This document shows positions 9,261 through 17,665 of a stretch of 64,000 bases of DNA, piece after piece. Source of the DNA: Actinobacteria bacterium OV320 (lineage in GTDB: Bacteria; Actinomycetota; Actinomycetes; Streptomycetales; Streptomycetaceae); NCBI GenBank assembly GCA_001298545.1, contig LJCX01000026.1, positions 310,001 to 374,000 on the forward strand, read 5' to 3'. A program made the translations under genes and the position numbers. The notes beneath the pieces are model-generated. The model was not told where the DNA came from. It was given only the letters and a program-made list of their open reading frames with translations, and made no database searches. Every line of letters starts with the position of its first letter. Within the stretch, counting starts at the first letter, position 1.

Positions 9261-10892
9261 ATGGTCGGAAATGATGCTATTTCGTCGGATAGTATGCCGG
9301 TGAACGTCGGGAAGAAATCGCCAGGCCGACCCCCGGAGATGTCCGTGCACGACGCTCCCGACACGTCCGCCGAAGCGGCTGCGCCCTTCGACGCGGAACC
9401 CGTGGTCCGGATCCGCGGGCTCGGCAAGCGGTTCGGCGGGACGCTCGCCCTGGCCGGGGTCGACCTCGACGTCCACGCCGGCAGTGTCCTCGCCCTCCTC
9501 GGGCCCAACGGTGCCGGAAAGTCCACGCTCATCAAGGTGCTGGCCGGCGTCCACCACGCCGACGCGGGGCGGATCACGGTGGACGGCCATCCGCTCGGGA
9601 GCCGGGCGGCCTCGCGCAGCATGTCGTTCATCCACCAGGACCTGGGTCTCGTGGAGTGGATGACGGTCGCCGAGAACATCGCCCTGAGCACCGGATATCC
9701 GCGCCGTGCCGGACTGATCTCCTGGCGGCGGACCCGCGAGCGCTGCGTGGACGCCCTGCGTCTCGTCGCCGGACACCTCGACCCCGACGCACCGGCCGCC
9801 CGACTCGCCCCGGCCGAGCGTTCGCTGGTCGCGATCGCCAGGGCCCTGGCGGCGCGCGCGAGGCTGATCGTCCTCGACGAACCGACCGCCCGGCTCCCCG
9901 CCGCGGACTGTGCCCGGCTGTTCCGCGTCCTGCACACCCTGCGCGACCAGGGGCATGCCGTCCTCTACGTCAGCCACCGCCTGGACGAGGTGTACGAAGT
10001 CGCCGACACCTTCGCCGTACTGCGTGACGGCCGTCTCGTCAGCCACGGGTCGCTGGCGGGCCACAGCCCCTCCCGTCTGGTGCACGACATCGTCGGCGAG
10101 GACCTGACGGACCACCACCCGGCCAAGGCGCCGGCCGCCGGGGCGACCGTCCTGACCCTCGACGGTGTGAGGACCGCCGGCACAGGACCGGTCAGCCTGG
10201 AACTGAGGGCCGGGGAAGCCCTGGGCCTGGTCGGCCTCTCGGGCGCCGGCCAGATGGACCTGGGCCGGGCCCTCGCGGGTTCCCGGCCCCTGCTCGGCGG
10301 GCGGGCCCTGCTCGACGGCCGGTCCTACCGGCCCCGCACGGTGGCCGAGGCCGTCGGAACAGGGGTCGGCCTCGTGCCCGGCGACAGACTGCGGGAGAGC
10401 TGCCTCGCCGAGCTGACCGTGCGGGAGAACCTCCTGGCCAATCCCCGCGCGGGAGGCCTGTCGGCGCTGCGCTGGATCAACCCCCGGCGCGAACGCGCCG
10501 AGGCCGTCACCCTGATCGAACGGTTCTCGGTACGCCCCCGTGACAGCGAGGCCCCCCTCGCCACCCTGTCCGGCGGAAACCAGCAGAAAGTCATGATCGG
10601 CCGGTGGCTCCGGGTGGGCCTGCGCCTGCTGATCCTCGAGGAGCCGACCGCGAGCGTGGACGTCGGCGCCAAGGCCGCGCTCCACCGCCTGCTCGACGAA
10701 GCGCTGGCCAAGGGCCTCGCGGTCCTGCTCATCTCCACCGACTTCGAGGAGGTGGCGGGCGTGTGCCGGCGCGCCCTGGTCTTCGTCCGCGGGTCCGTGA
10801 CGGCCGAGCTGAGCGGTGCGGCCCTCACGGTCGCCGGGCTCACCCGGGCGGCTTCGGCCGTGCCCTCTCCAGGGGCCGGGACGAACCCATGA
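9261..10892 (+). CDS. Sugar ABC importer ATPase, RbsA/MglA type
   Basis: Double-cassette ATPase (543 aa from this start) that energises uptake of a monosaccharide-like solute. The first cassette has Walker A GPNGAGKST. The second is the degenerate type usual for RbsA proteins (its Walker A region reads GLSGAGQMD) but keeps LSGGNQQKV and LILEEPTASVDVGAK. In the first cassette the signature motif has drifted (LAPAERS) although LIVLDEPTA is intact. The start is ambiguous: ATGs at 9261, 9294 and 9339 are in frame, and homology only becomes recognisable around residue 48, so the protein may begin at 9339. It overlaps the permease gene by 4 nt (ATGA) and heads a three-gene transporter operon. Confidence 0.9.
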   Translation: MVGNDAISSDSMPVNVGKKSPGRPPEMSVHDAPDTSAEAAAPFDAEPVVRIRGLGKRFGGTLALAGVDLDVHAGSVLALLGPNGAGKSTLIKVLAGVHHADAGRITVDGHPLGSRAASRSMSFIHQDLGLVEWMTVAENIALSTGYPRRAGLISWRRTRERCVDALRLVAGHLDPDAPAARLAPAERSLVAIARALAARARLIVLDEPTARLPAADCARLFRVLHTLRDQGHAVLYVSHRLDEVYEVADTFAVLRDGRLVSHGSLAGHSPSRLVHDIVGEDLTDHHPAKAPAAGATVLTLDGVRTAGTGPVSLELRAGEALGLVGLSGAGQMDLGRALAGSRPLLGGRALLDGRSYRPRTVAEAVGTGVGLVPGDRLRESCLAELTVRENLLANPRAGGLSALRWINPRRERAEAVTLIERFSVRPRDSEAPLATLSGGNQQKVMIGRWLRVGLRLLILEEPTASVDVGAKAALHRLLDEALAKGLAVLLISTDFEEVAGVCRRALVFVRGSVTAELSGAALTVAGLTRAASAVPSPGAGTNP

Positions 10893-11998
10893 GCGCCCCG
10901 CCCTCGCCCTCCTCGCCCCGGCCGCGACCGCGCAGGCCGGGGCGACCGCACGGCCCCGGGCACCTCATCGGCGCGTACGGCCTCCTGGCCCTCACCGCCC
11001 TGCTCGTCCTGACCTTCTCCCTCGCCCTGCCGCGCACCTTCCCCACGCTGGACACCGTCGACTCGATCCTGTCCAACCAGTCGATCCCGGCCGTCCTCGC
11101 GCTCGCCGCCATGGTCCCCATCGTGACCGGAGCGTTCGACCTCTCCATCGGCTACGGCCTCGGCCTGGCGCACGTCACGGTGCTGCAACTCGTCGTCCAC
11201 GAGCGGTGGCCCTGGCCGCTCGCCTGCCTCGCGGTGATCGTCGGCGGGGCGGCCGTGGGCGTCCTCAACGGAGTCATCGTCGTGTTCGGCCGGATCGACT
11301 CCTTCATCGCCACCCTCGGGACCGGCAGCATGATGTACGCCGTGACCGGCTGGATCACCGACGGCGGCCGGATCGTGCCCGGCCCGCAGGGCCTCCCGCC
11401 CGCCTTCACGGACCTCTACGACTCCACGTTCCTCGGCCTTCCCGTCCCCGCCTTCTACGTGCTGGCCCTCGCGGTCGTCCTGTGGACGGTGCTGGAGCGA
11501 CTTCCGCTCGGCCGGTACCTGTACGTCGTCGGCTCGAACCCGCGCGCGGCGGACCTCGTCGGCATCCCGACCCGCAGGTACACCGTCTACGCGTTCACTG
11601 CGTCGGGGCTGATCGTCGGCTTCGCCGGTGTGCTGCTCGCGGCCCAGCAGCAGATCGGCAATCCGAGCGTGGGCCTCGACTACCTGCTGCCCGCCTTCGT
11701 CGGCGCCCTCCTCGGCTCCACCGCGATCAAACCCGGCCGCCCCAACGCCATCGGCACCGTGGTCGCCGTCGCCGTCCTCGCCGTCGGTCTCACCGGCATC
11801 GGCCAGCTGGGCGCCGACTTCTGGACGGTCCCGCTGTTCTACGGCGGCACCCTGCTCCTCGCCGTCGGCCTGGCGGGTTACGCGGCCCGCCGCCGCATGC
11901 GCACCGGCGCCCTCGCGGGCCGCGACGGGCCCGCCCTGCCGCCCCGGCCGCCGCCGGCTTCGACGCCCGACGACGGCACAGCGGGCAGCGCTTCCTGA
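10889..11998 (+). CDS. Sugar ABC importer permease, RbsC type
   Basis: Integral membrane subunit (369 aa) of the same importer, with about nine or ten hydrophobic helices after a Pro/Arg-rich N-terminus. Family landmarks include VTGAFDLSIG, GVLNGVIV, FIATLGTGSMMYAVTGWIT and GLDYLLPAFVGALLGSTAI. The ATG at 10889 overlaps the TGA of the ATPase gene, indicating translational coupling; the longer frame upstream is only overlap with that gene. The C-terminal tail is basic and Pro-rich. Seventy nucleotides separate it from the binding-protein gene. Confidence 0.9.
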   Translation: MSAPPSPSSPRPRPRRPGRPHGPGHLIGAYGLLALTALLVLTFSLALPRTFPTLDTVDSILSNQSIPAVLALAAMVPIVTGAFDLSIGYGLGLAHVTVLQLVVHERWPWPLACLAVIVGGAAVGVLNGVIVVFGRIDSFIATLGTGSMMYAVTGWITDGGRIVPGPQGLPPAFTDLYDSTFLGLPVPAFYVLALAVVLWTVLERLPLGRYLYVVGSNPRAADLVGIPTRRYTVYAFTASGLIVGFAGVLLAAQQQIGNPSVGLDYLLPAFVGALLGSTAIKPGRPNAIGTVVAVAVLAVGLTGIGQLGADFWTVPLFYGGTLLLAVGLAGYAARRRMRTGALAGRDGPALPPRPPPASTPDDGTAGSAS

Positions 11999-12068
11999 CC
12001 GAGTCGCGGGCACCACCTCCGTGGCCCCCAGCCGCATCCTCCCGCTCGTTCACCCGTGAGGAGCTCCC

Positions 12069-13232
12069 GTGTACGGCAGCCGCACAGCGACCCCCGGCGC
12101 CTACGAGGCTCGGCTCGCCGCCTGCGCCCTGCTGGCGACGGCGATCCTGCTGGCCGGCTGCGAACGCGGCTCTTCGGGCGGCCCGCGGGAATTCGCCGAC
12201 GGCCCGAGCGGCTGCCCCGCTGTCCAGGCCAGGGCCCAGGCAGCCGTCGCACGGGCGGAGGAGACCGACATCCCCTGGAACGGGCCGACCAGCGGCCCCG
12301 CGGCGGTGGCCGGCAAGACCCTCGTCTACGTCGCCCAGACCATGACCAATCCCGGAGTCGCCGGCGCCGCGAACGGGGTGAGGCAAGCCGCGCAGGTCAT
12401 CGGATGGAACGTCCGGGTGATCGACGGCGCGGGCACCCCCACCGGTATCCAGGCGGCCATGAGCGAGGCCGTGGCCCTCAAGCCCTCGGGCATCGTCATC
12501 GGCGGGTTCGACCCCGACGCGACGTCGCGACAGGCCGCGCGGGCCGACGCGGCGGGCATCCCGCTCGTCGGCTGGCACGCGGTCGCCGCTCCCGGCCCCA
12601 GCCGGCGTCCCGAGCTCTTCACCAACGTCACCACCGATGTCGAGGAAGTGGCTCGAATCAGCGCGCGGTGGATCATTTCGACCTCCAACGGCCGCGCGGG
12701 GGTCGTGCTCATCACCGATGCCTCGATTCCCTTCGCCAGGAACAAGTCCGACCTGATCAGGCAGGAGCTCGCCACCTGTCCGGGTGTGCGGCTGCTCGCG
12801 TACGAGAACATCCCGATCCCGGACGCCAGCAGCCGCACCCCGCGCGAGATCGCCTCCCTGCTCTCCCGATTCCGGAACAGGTGGACCCACTCCGTCGCCA
12901 TCAACGACCTGTACTTCGCCGACGCCGCCCCCGCCTTCCGGGCGGCCGGGGAAAAGGGCTCCGGCCCGCCCTTCAACATCGGCGCCGGCGACGGCGACCC
13001 CTCCGCCTTCCAGCGCATCAACAGCGGTCAGTACCAGGCCGCCACCGTGCCCGAGCCGCTGTCCCTGCAGGGCTGGCAGATCGTCGACGAGTTCAACCGC
13101 GCCTTCTCCGGCCGCCCCGCCAGCGGGTACACGGCGCCCGTCCACGTCGCCACGGCCGACAACAGCGCCGGTGACACGACCTGGGACCCGTCGGGGTACC
13201 GGGAGGCGTACCGGAGGATCTGGGGCAGGTGA
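12069..13232 (+). CDS. Sugar-binding lipoprotein of the RbsB-like importer
   Basis: Extracellular solute-binding protein (387 aa) of periplasmic-binding-protein type I fold, anchored as a lipoprotein. The signal peptide ends in a lipobox LLAG-Cys31. The mature part has the family's KTLVYVAQTMTNPG opening strand and a hinge-containing second lobe (INDLYFADAAPAF). GTG at 12069 is supported by GAGGAG 5 nt upstream. The ligand cannot be read from sequence, but the type I fold and the RbsA/RbsC partners point to a monosaccharide or related small molecule. No LacI or DeoR repressor gene is adjacent, which is unusual for such operons. Confidence 0.88.
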   Translation: MYGSRTATPGAYEARLAACALLATAILLAGCERGSSGGPREFADGPSGCPAVQARAQAAVARAEETDIPWNGPTSGPAAVAGKTLVYVAQTMTNPGVAGAANGVRQAAQVIGWNVRVIDGAGTPTGIQAAMSEAVALKPSGIVIGGFDPDATSRQAARADAAGIPLVGWHAVAAPGPSRRPELFTNVTTDVEEVARISARWIISTSNGRAGVVLITDASIPFARNKSDLIRQELATCPGVRLLAYENIPIPDASSRTPREIASLLSRFRNRWTHSVAINDLYFADAAPAFRAAGEKGSGPPFNIGAGDGDPSAFQRINSGQYQAATVPEPLSLQGWQIVDEFNRAFSGRPASGYTAPVHVATADNSAGDTTWDPSGYREAYRRIWGR

Positions 13233-13282
13233 CACCGGCGCGGCAACCCGGCCGGCCCGGGGCGGCCGGTGGGTGCCGCGGC

Positions 13283-13699
13283 CTATTGCTCGGTCGGGAC
13301 GCAGAGCACCGGGAAGCTCGACAGGTGCAGGAGTTTGTGAGGGGTCGAGCCCAGCAGCGCCCCGCGCATCGGGCTCTCGCCCCAGCTGCCCACCACGATG
13401 ATCCTCGCCCCGTGGCGTGACGCGGCGTCGATCAGCGCCTGCGCCGGTTTCTGGTCGATGAGCTCGACGGTCGTGGGCACGCCCGCCGCCTCGGCCTCCG
13501 CGACGGCGTGATCGAGGGCGATACGTCCCGTCTCGCGGACGGCCTCGTAGTGGGCCCGGTACTCCTCGCCCCCCGGCCCCGGGGCCGCGGCGCCGTAGAC
13601 CAGCACGAGCGGCTCACGGAACGCGGCGGCCGTCTGGATCGCGATGCGCAGGGCACGAACCGCGCCGGGAGACTCGTCGTAGCCGAGGACGATCGCCAT
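13283..13699 (-). CDS. Universal stress protein (UspA family)
   Basis: Single-domain Usp protein of 138 aa. It starts MAIVLGYDESPGA and ends with the nucleotide-loop region VVGSWGESPMRGALLGSTPHKLL, a variant of the family's G-2x-G-9x-G(S/T) ATP-binding motif. ATG at 13699 is preferred over the upstream in-frame GTG because AAGGAG sits 8 nt before it, inside the end of the upstream permease gene. One nucleotide separates the two coding regions. Pairing of a Usp gene with an APC permease is frequent in actinobacteria and suggests a stress- or starvation-linked transporter operon. Confidence 0.88.
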   Translation of the reverse strand: MAIVLGYDESPGAVRALRIAIQTAAAFREPLVLVYGAAAPGPGGEEYRAHYEAVRETGRIALDHAVAEAEAAGVPTTVELIDQKPAQALIDAASRHGARIIVVGSWGESPMRGALLGSTPHKLLHLSSFPVLCVPTEQ

Positions 13700-13700
13700 C

Positions 13701-15407
13701 TCAGGACTCCTTGCCGGGGACACCGTGGACGAGATCGGGGTCGGCCACGCCCGCGCGCTCCGACCAGAAGGCGGGTGCTTTCAGCCGCCACAGCACCATG
13801 AGCACCACACCCGTGACGGCGATGCCGACCCCGATGACGAGCGGCGGGCCGCCCCCCCCCCCCCCCGCGCCCGCGGCGGGGGTGGCGGGGGGGGGGCGGG
13901 CGGAGAGCGGGTCCGCCAGAGAGCACGCCCCACCCCCTGCTTCCAGCCGCCACAGCCCCATGAGCACCACACCCGTGACGGCGATGCCGACCCCGATGAC
14001 GGGGGGCGGGCCGCCCCCGAGCCACGATGCGCCGGTGTAGGAGTTCGCGGGGTCGGACATGTCGGAGACCGATTCCACGAGGAGCCACGCCAGCAGCCCG
14101 GCGCCGACGAGCGGGCCGAGGCCGATGAGCACGAAGTGGCGGACGCTCTCCGTCAGATGGCGGCGGTAGTAGACGGCGCAGGCCACACCGGTGAGGGCGT
14201 AGTAGAACGCGATCAGCAACGACAGCGCGGTGAGCGAGTCGAAGAGCGCGTTGGTGCTGATCTGGTTGAGGACGAGGTACCAGGCGATGGCGATGCCGGC
14301 GACCCACCAGGTGCTCACGTCGGGGGTGCGGAACCGCGGGTGGATGTGGGCGAAGTGCGCGGGCAGCGCCTGACGGCGTGCCATGGACAGCGCCGTACGG
14401 GACGCCGGGATGATCGTCGTCTGCGTCGACGCCAGCGCGGAGGTGGAGACCGCCAGCAGCACCACCCAGTCCCAGCCGTCCATCACCTTGCCGGCGAGCA
14501 GGGCGAAGATGAACTCCTCCTCGTCGGCGTTCTCGGCCAGGAAGGTCGTTCCGGCGTAGGCCACGACGGCGAAACCGACCGACACGTAGGTCACCAGCAG
14601 GATGACCGTCGACCAGACGCCCGCCTTGCCGGGCGCGGTGGCGGAGTCCTCGACCTCCTCGGTGAGATTGACCGCGGACTCCCAGCCCCAGTAGATGAAC
14701 ACGCCCAGCAGCAGGGCTCCGGTCAGTGTCGCGCCGCCGGCGCCGAAGGGGTTGAGCCATCCGAACGACGGCTCGACGGAATCGAAGGTGCTGGTGCCCG
14801 CGTAGACGCGGTAGAGCGCCACGACGACGAAGGCGAGCAGACAGACGACCTGGGCGAGGATGAGGACGTTCTGCACCTTTGCGGACACCTCGGTGCCGAT
14901 GACGCACACGGCGGTCATCACGAGGATCAGCAACACCGCGAGCAGTTGGCGTACGAAGGCGTTGTCGACCCAGCTGTCGAGACCGAAGGCGAGCAGCGCG
15001 AAGCTCACGGCGACGTCCGCCAGTGACCCGACGACCAGCACCCCGGTCATGGTGATGGCCCAACCGCCCAGCCAGCCGGCCCATGGCCCCATGGCCCGGG
15101 TGACCCACGAGAAGGTGGTGCCGCAGTCCTGGTCGACCTTGTTGAGGTAGTAGAACGCCGACGCGATCAGGAGCATCGGCACGAACGAGGCGACCAGCAC
15201 GCCGGGGGCGTAGATGCCCACGAGCGCCACGATCGGACCGATCACCGCCGCCAGTGAATACGCCGGTGAGGTGGCGTTGAGCCCGATCACGAGCGCGTCG
15301 ACGAACCCGATCGCATTGGCCTTCAACCCGTCGGGTGGACGTGCGTCGGTGGTGTCGTTGGCCATGTTCCCTCGCTCCGGTTGCGCGTGACGCCCTACAG
15401 CAGCCAT
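13701..15407 (-). CDS. APC-family amino-acid permease with an internal C-terminal duplication
   Basis: Multi-helix permease (568 aa) of the amino acid-polyamine-organocation superfamily, probably taking up an amino acid or amine. Typical elements are the N-terminal FVDALVIGLNATSPAYSLA helix and the long run of hydrophobic segments with EEVEDSATAPGKAG in a loop. The C-terminal end is abnormal: the helix VIGVGIAVTGVVLM-x-LWRL occurs twice, 54 residues apart, with a Pro/Ala/Gly-only segment between the copies. Without the insert the protein would be about 514 aa, normal for this family. The reading frame stays open, so the protein may still be made. It is followed 1 nt later by the uspA gene. 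Confidence 0.88.
   Translation of the reverse strand: MAAVGRHAQPERGNMANDTTDARPPDGLKANAIGFVDALVIGLNATSPAYSLAAVIGPIVALVGIYAPGVLVASFVPMLLIASAFYYLNKVDQDCGTTFSWVTRAMGPWAGWLGGWAITMTGVLVVGSLADVAVSFALLAFGLDSWVDNAFVRQLLAVLLILVMTAVCVIGTEVSAKVQNVLILAQVVCLLAFVVVALYRVYAGTSTFDSVEPSFGWLNPFGAGGATLTGALLLGVFIYWGWESAVNLTEEVEDSATAPGKAGVWSTVILLVTYVSVGFAVVAYAGTTFLAENADEEEFIFALLAGKVMDGWDWVVLLAVSTSALASTQTTIIPASRTALSMARRQALPAHFAHIHPRFRTPDVSTWWVAGIAIAWYLVLNQISTNALFDSLTALSLLIAFYYALTGVACAVYYRRHLTESVRHFVLIGLGPLVGAGLLAWLLVESVSDMSDPANSYTGASWLGGGPPPVIGVGIAVTGVVLMGLWRLEAGGGACSLADPLSARPPPATPAAGAGGGGGGPPLVIGVGIAVTGVVLMVLWRLKAPAFWSERAGVADPDLVHGVPGKES
13776..14019. repeat. 82-bp direct repeat pair flanking a poly-C/poly-G segment
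   Basis: Copies at about 13776-13857 and 13938-14019 differ at roughly four positions and are offset by exactly 162 bp (54 codons). Between them are a run of 15 C (13852-13866) and a run of 10 G (13887-13896) within almost pure G/C sequence. All of it lies inside the permease gene. Confidence 0.85.
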
Positions 15408-15553
15408 ACAACAGGGAGCTTTGCGACTTTCGGTGCCATTGACGGCTTATCGGTCACGGGTGTCATCGACGGAGCACCGAAGGCACCCGGAGGCGGGCCG
15501 GTGCCGCTCCACGGCCTTGCGCGGAGCGGCACCCGTAGCCAGGACCGCGGGGG

Positions 15554-15769
15554 TCAGCGGCGCGGACGCTCCAGCGTGAGGAGCAGACCCTCGACCGCAC
15601 CGGGCCCGATCCGGCCCTTGACGTCGGCGGACGTGATCGCCTTGAGGGCCCAGCCGTCCTCGGCGTGCTTGTTGAGGACCTTCTCCAGCTTGTCGCTGTC
15701 CAGCGCGTCGCCGATCAGTGACTCGCGGAAGGTGACGACCTTGTACTCGAGTGCGTAGGAACTGCTCAT
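15554..15769 (-). CDS. Small DUF4177-type protein
   Basis: Short soluble protein of 71 aa. The pattern ALEYKVVTF, then LEKVLNKHAEDGWALKAI, matches the DUF4177 family, a small fold of unknown function found widely in bacteria. ATG at 15769 is chosen over a start 16 codons upstream because AGGAGG lies 7 nt before it. It stands alone between the permease promoter region and the methyltransferase gene. Confidence 0.8.
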   Translation of the reverse strand: MSSSYALEYKVVTFRESLIGDALDSDKLEKVLNKHAEDGWALKAITSADVKGRIGPGAVEGLLLTLERPRR

Positions 15770-15873
15770 GACGGGGCCTCCTGGGGTGGACCGGCTGTCG
15801 GAAACGGGGACAGCCAATCACCGATCCACGTCGCCGTACGCGTCGGGGGGAGTTCGGCCCGGAAGGCGGCGTG

Positions 15874-16614
15874 TCAGATCGGCTTGCGCCAGACGGAGAT
15901 GTGCTTCGTGGAGTCCTGGGTGAACGGTGTGCCGTTCCAGTCCGCGACGCGCCGTTCCAGTGCGAGTCCCGCGATCCGTGCCATCAGGTCGAGCTCCGCG
16001 GGCCACGCGTACCGGTGCCGGGAGCTTCCGCGGCGGTAGCCGCCGTCGTCGGCGTCGCGGGTGAAGTGGTGCGAGACGAGGATCTGTTCGACCAGGTCGA
16101 AGGTGTCGAAGCCGAGATGCCGCTCGGAGACGTCGAACGGCACCGCGACCTGTCCTGGCGGCAGGAACCGCAGCGGCGGCACCCCCAGTTCGATGACGAA
16201 GCGGCCGCCGGGCGCCAGGTGCCGCGCGGCGTTGCGGAAGCACTCGACCTGCTCGTCCTGCGTGAGCAGGTTCGTGATGGTGTTGTAGACGAGATACACC
16301 AGGGTGAACTCGCCGGGCACGACGGTCGTGGCCATGTCCCCGACGGTGACCGGGAGCCTGTCCTCGTCGACCTTGCGCCGCAGGACCGCCGCCATGTGCT
16401 CGGACAGTTCGACGCCCACCACGGGCACGCCGCGTTCCCTGAGCGGGACACCCACGCGTCCGGTTCCGATGGCGAACTCCAGTGCCCGGCCGTCACCGGC
16501 GAGTCCGGCGAGGAAGTCGAGGGTCGGTCCGAGGACGGCCGCCGAGGACATCTCGCCCTCCTCGGCGTCGTAGCGGTCGGCGGTCGCACGGGTCCACAGT
16601 TCGCTGCTCGTCAC
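15874..16614 (-). CDS. Class I SAM-dependent methyltransferase
   Basis: Soluble methyltransferase of 246 aa with the SAM-binding motif I variant ALEFAIGTGRVGVPL (near residues 44-58). The acidic residue after the second strand lies in VVGVELSEHM, and a motif IV-like VYLVYNTI follows. The substrate is unknown. The GTG start at 16614 has only a weak Shine-Dalgarno, but the first residues (ELWTRATADRYDAEEGEM) are the conserved beginning of this methyltransferase type, so the start is likely right. It lies 61 nt downstream of the LuxR-type regulator gene on the same strand and could be co-transcribed with it. Confidence 0.88.
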   Translation of the reverse strand: MTSSELWTRATADRYDAEEGEMSSAAVLGPTLDFLAGLAGDGRALEFAIGTGRVGVPLRERGVPVVGVELSEHMAAVLRRKVDEDRLPVTVGDMATTVVPGEFTLVYLVYNTITNLLTQDEQVECFRNAARHLAPGGRFVIELGVPPLRFLPPGQVAVPFDVSERHLGFDTFDLVEQILVSHHFTRDADDGGYRRGSSRHRYAWPAELDLMARIAGLALERRVADWNGTPFTQDSTKHISVWRKPI

Positions 16615-16675
16615 AAGCGGCCACTGTGCCGGGTGCGGTGGCGCGCTGTCGACGAGATTTCCCGCCGCCGGCGGC

Positions 16676-17302
16676 TCAGATCAGCCCGGCCCGTATGGCG
16701 TGGGAGACGGCGTGGGCGCGGTTGCGCGTCCGCAGCCGCTTCATCGCGCCGTAGAGGATGTAGCGCACGGTGCGTTCGGAATAGGAGAGTTCGAGCGCGA
16801 TCTCGTCGCACTGCTTTCCCTCGGCGATGAGGCGCAGCACGTCCACCTCGCGAGCGTTCAGCCGCGGCTCGGCCCGGCCCCGGGAGGCGACGACGTGGTG
16901 TTCCGCCCGCTCGGGAGCGAGTGGGGAGGGGAGCGGGATCTCCTCGCTGCCGGCCACCGCGCGCACCGACCGGGCGAAGACATCGGGGCTGCAGAAGTCC
17001 CACCACACCACGGCGCGGACGCCCCGCTTCTGCGCGGCCGACAGGTCGGCCCGCCACTTCTTGCCCACCACCACGAGGAAACGTGCGCCGGGTCTGTCGC
17101 ACAGACGGTGGAGCAGGTCCAGGGCGGAGGCGTCCGCCACGTCCACGGCGACCACGATGGCGTCGGCCTCCCCGATCCTGTCCCGGGGCAGTTCGTGCAG
17201 ACGCGGGTCCAGCGCGACGAAGCCGGCCAGTCCGGCACGGACCAGGGGGGCGGGCGCGTGGATCGCCACGCGCACGGTCTCGCCGGCTGCTTGCCGAGGC
17301 AT
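16676..17302 (-). CDS. LuxR-type regulator with receiver-like N-terminus
   Basis: DNA-binding protein of 208 aa. The C-terminal third (about 145-205) is a LuxR/GerE helix-turn-helix: LNAREVDVLRLIAEGKQCDEIA followed by the recognition region SYSERTVRYILY. The N-terminal part resembles a response-regulator receiver in length and strand order, but I see no clear phospho-acceptor Asp/Lys set, so it is probably an atypical receiver not switched by a histidine kinase. No kinase gene is adjacent. ATG at 17302 follows a G-rich stretch. A 363-bp region separates it from the divergent membrane-protein gene. Confidence 0.82.
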   Translation of the reverse strand: MPRQAAGETVRVAIHAPAPLVRAGLAGFVALDPRLHELPRDRIGEADAIVVAVDVADASALDLLHRLCDRPGARFLVVVGKKWRADLSAAQKRGVRAVVWWDFCSPDVFARSVRAVAGSEEIPLPSPLAPERAEHHVVASRGRAEPRLNAREVDVLRLIAEGKQCDEIALELSYSERTVRYILYGAMKRLRTRNRAHAVSHAIRAGLI

Positions 17303-17665
17303 GCGCCCCCCATCACACAGATTCTCCACGGGTTCAGGAGGGCGATGCTGCCACCCGGGAGGACCGGACCTCCGTGTCAGGAGCCCGGCGCCCGCCGACC
17401 GAGGGAAACCTGGCGCGAGCGACCGGCCCGTTCTCCCTGTACGGACCGGCAAGGTTCGCGGTCGCGCCTTCCACCGGAAGGGGCGAAAGCACCACGATGG
17501 CGTGGGAAACGCGTTTCGACGTCTCCCACGGCTGCCGGTCGATCGGCGGCGGCATTTCCCCGGGTGCCACCGGGCCCCTGGCGATGCGCCCGCGGAGCAC
17601 CGCGGACGGCGTCGCCGCAGAGCCGGTGACCAGTTCTGGCAACTTCTAGTAACAAAGGTGGCCGC
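17303..17665. promoter_or_regulatory. Divergent intergenic region, 363 bp
   Basis: It lies between the leftward LuxR-type gene and the rightward interrupted membrane-protein gene and should carry both promoters. Its right half contains one short coding-like frame (listed separately). I see no tRNA, hairpin terminator or clear -35/-10 pair. Confidence 0.4.
17497..17649 (+). CDS. Possible 50-aa small protein
   Basis: Candidate small ORF beginning MAWETRFDVSHGCRSIGG and ending in SSGNF, with G or C at most third codon positions, as in real genes here. A GGAAGGGG lies 13 nt before the ATG, farther than ideal. It ends 16 nt before the next gene, with which it could be co-transcribed. I recognise no family; it may be spurious. 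Confidence 0.25.
   Translation: MAWETRFDVSHGCRSIGGGISPGATGPLAMRPRSTADGVAAEPVTSSGNF

Noticed and set aside
9261..13232. Phosphatase and sugar importer considered as one operon
   Set aside because: The gap holds a duplicated stop region and an AT-rich promoter-like patch, and the functions are unrelated; no overlap or short spacing supports co-transcription.
17345..17629. 95-codon frame with AGGAGG upstream in the LuxR/membrane-protein gap
   Set aside because: Third codon positions are not GC-biased and the translation is Arg/Pro/Ser-rich; the overlapping 50-aa frame fits coding statistics better.
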